Shown one piece after another: positions 63,421 through 64,000 of a stretch of DNA of 64,000 nucleotides. The translations under genes and the position numbers were made by a program. Source of the DNA: Septoria linicola (lineage: Eukaryota > Ascomycota > Dothideomycetes > Mycosphaerellales > Mycosphaerellaceae); NCBI GenBank assembly GCA_024114885.1, contig CP099421.1, positions 620,001 to 684,000 on the forward strand. Direction: 5' to 3'. The first letter of the stretch is position 1, and each line of letters opens with the position of its first letter. Below the pieces are notes generated by a model that saw only the letters and a list, made by a program, of their open reading frames with translations, was not told where the DNA came from and did not search any database.

Positions 63421-64000
63421 CGCGTGATCAGAATGCAAGCGGCTATCCGTATGTACATTTTGGTGCAACAAGGTGCAATTGAGGTCAGCGATAAAGCCAG
63501 GATGTCAGATCGCGAATGTCAGAGCTGGGTGTTCTTGCGTAACCTGAGCCTCCTGATGCATTCTTGGCCAATGGTGGACGAGCATTGGCAACATGAGCAA
63601 CGGAAGAGTTGCTGGTAGTTACTCGTCAACACATCGGGCTGTGTTCTTTCACAAGTCATCGTCATGACCCACTCTTGAAACTTCAGCTGTTGAATACGTG
63701 CCACGCTGGAAATAATGCTGCAGGTACAGCTCGGCAGGACTTGCGTCTCCACAGAGCGCACGATAGGCGGACAGCTACAGCCGTCGTTATGCAAGGAGGT
63801 GGAAGGTACTGTTTCTGGTCGTTGACAGAAACTGGCGCAAAGAGCAGACATTCAAACAAAGCACGCCATGGCGTGCAACCTGCAAGGCTGTTGCTGATGG
63901 ATATGCTTTGCTGTTCCGATTAGTTTCAGCTAAGATCGAGGAAGCGGGTGCCCAGTCCATCAGGTGAAGATCTGCATGTGCTTTTTGAGCCTACGCTGTG
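63421..64000. other. Upstream region of amylase gene, right edge
   Basis: Promoter region of the amylase (-). A 104-codon plus-strand frame (63609-63923) has no domain and is not called. Confidence 0.4.

Noticed and set aside
1..64000. CRISPR arrays, prophage, insertion sequences, operons with ribosome binding sites
   Set aside because: The window is eukaryotic with spliceosomal introns; no such elements were seen.

Overview
This window is nuclear DNA from a filamentous ascomycete (Pezizomycotina). Gene content and the GPI-anchored amylase and secreted-protein repertoire suggest a Dothideomycete, possibly Mycosphaerellales; that placement is inference. Support comes from short spliceosomal introns (about 50-125 nt, one of 190 nt, nearly all GT-AG, often with a CTAAC-like branch point), close packing on both strands, and classic fungal proteins (Cdc24, Oma1, Coq3, Cwc15, Rrp45, Tah18, GDP-mannose pyrophosphorylase). 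I saw no convincing tRNA, rRNA, transposon, CRISPR array or secondary-metabolite cluster.

Layout. 1-10.6 kb: 3' end of a lysophospholipase, a formin-type GBD/FH3 protein (Rid1-like), an unknown protein with an HExxH zinc-protease-like motif, a MYND-finger protein, and a five-exon secreted Thr-rich protein with a DUF4430-like C-terminus. 10.9-20.7 kb: biotin-containing 3-methylcrotonyl-CoA carboxylase subunit, an acidic unknown protein, Coq3, and the Cdc42 exchange factor Cdc24. 21.8-33.3 kb: F-box/WD40 protein, class I methyltransferase, Oma1 protease, a RING protein with an atypical zinc ligand, ETF-beta, and an Sbp1-like two-RRM protein. 33.9-40.9 kb: Tah18 diflavin reductase, a small unknown protein, an NTF2-like gene with no ATG and an early stop, and GDP-mannose pyrophosphorylase. 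40.9-44.4 kb: a gene-poor stretch with weak small ORFs and an orphan kinase C-lobe tail. 44.4-54 kb: an F-box-like protein, the divergent pair Cwc15/Rrp45, a 1213-residue protein combining a SUMO-interaction-like motif, coiled coil, two Myb/SANT-like repeats and an AT-hook, and a divergent SDR. 54.9-63.4 kb: a protein with three Cys-Pro motifs (one like the Hap1 heme motif), a GPI-anchored Asp/Thr-repeat protein with a GC-AG intron, a 3.3 kb gene-poor stretch, and a GPI-anchored GH13 alpha-amylase.

The genes do not form one pathway. Loose themes are mitochondrial metabolism and quality control (MCC, Coq3, ETF-beta, Oma1), RNA processing (Cwc15, Rrp45, Sbp1-like), polarity (Cdc24, Rid1) and cell surface or wall (amylase, GMP pyrophosphorylase, GPI protein, mucin-like protein).

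The most unusual sequence-level pattern is an abrupt switch of coding-strand composition inside several genes on both strands: C-rich in the body, strongly G-rich over the last 100-300 nt of the CDS. Coordinates of spliced genes come from splice-site reading plus protein continuity and have not been tested against transcripts.
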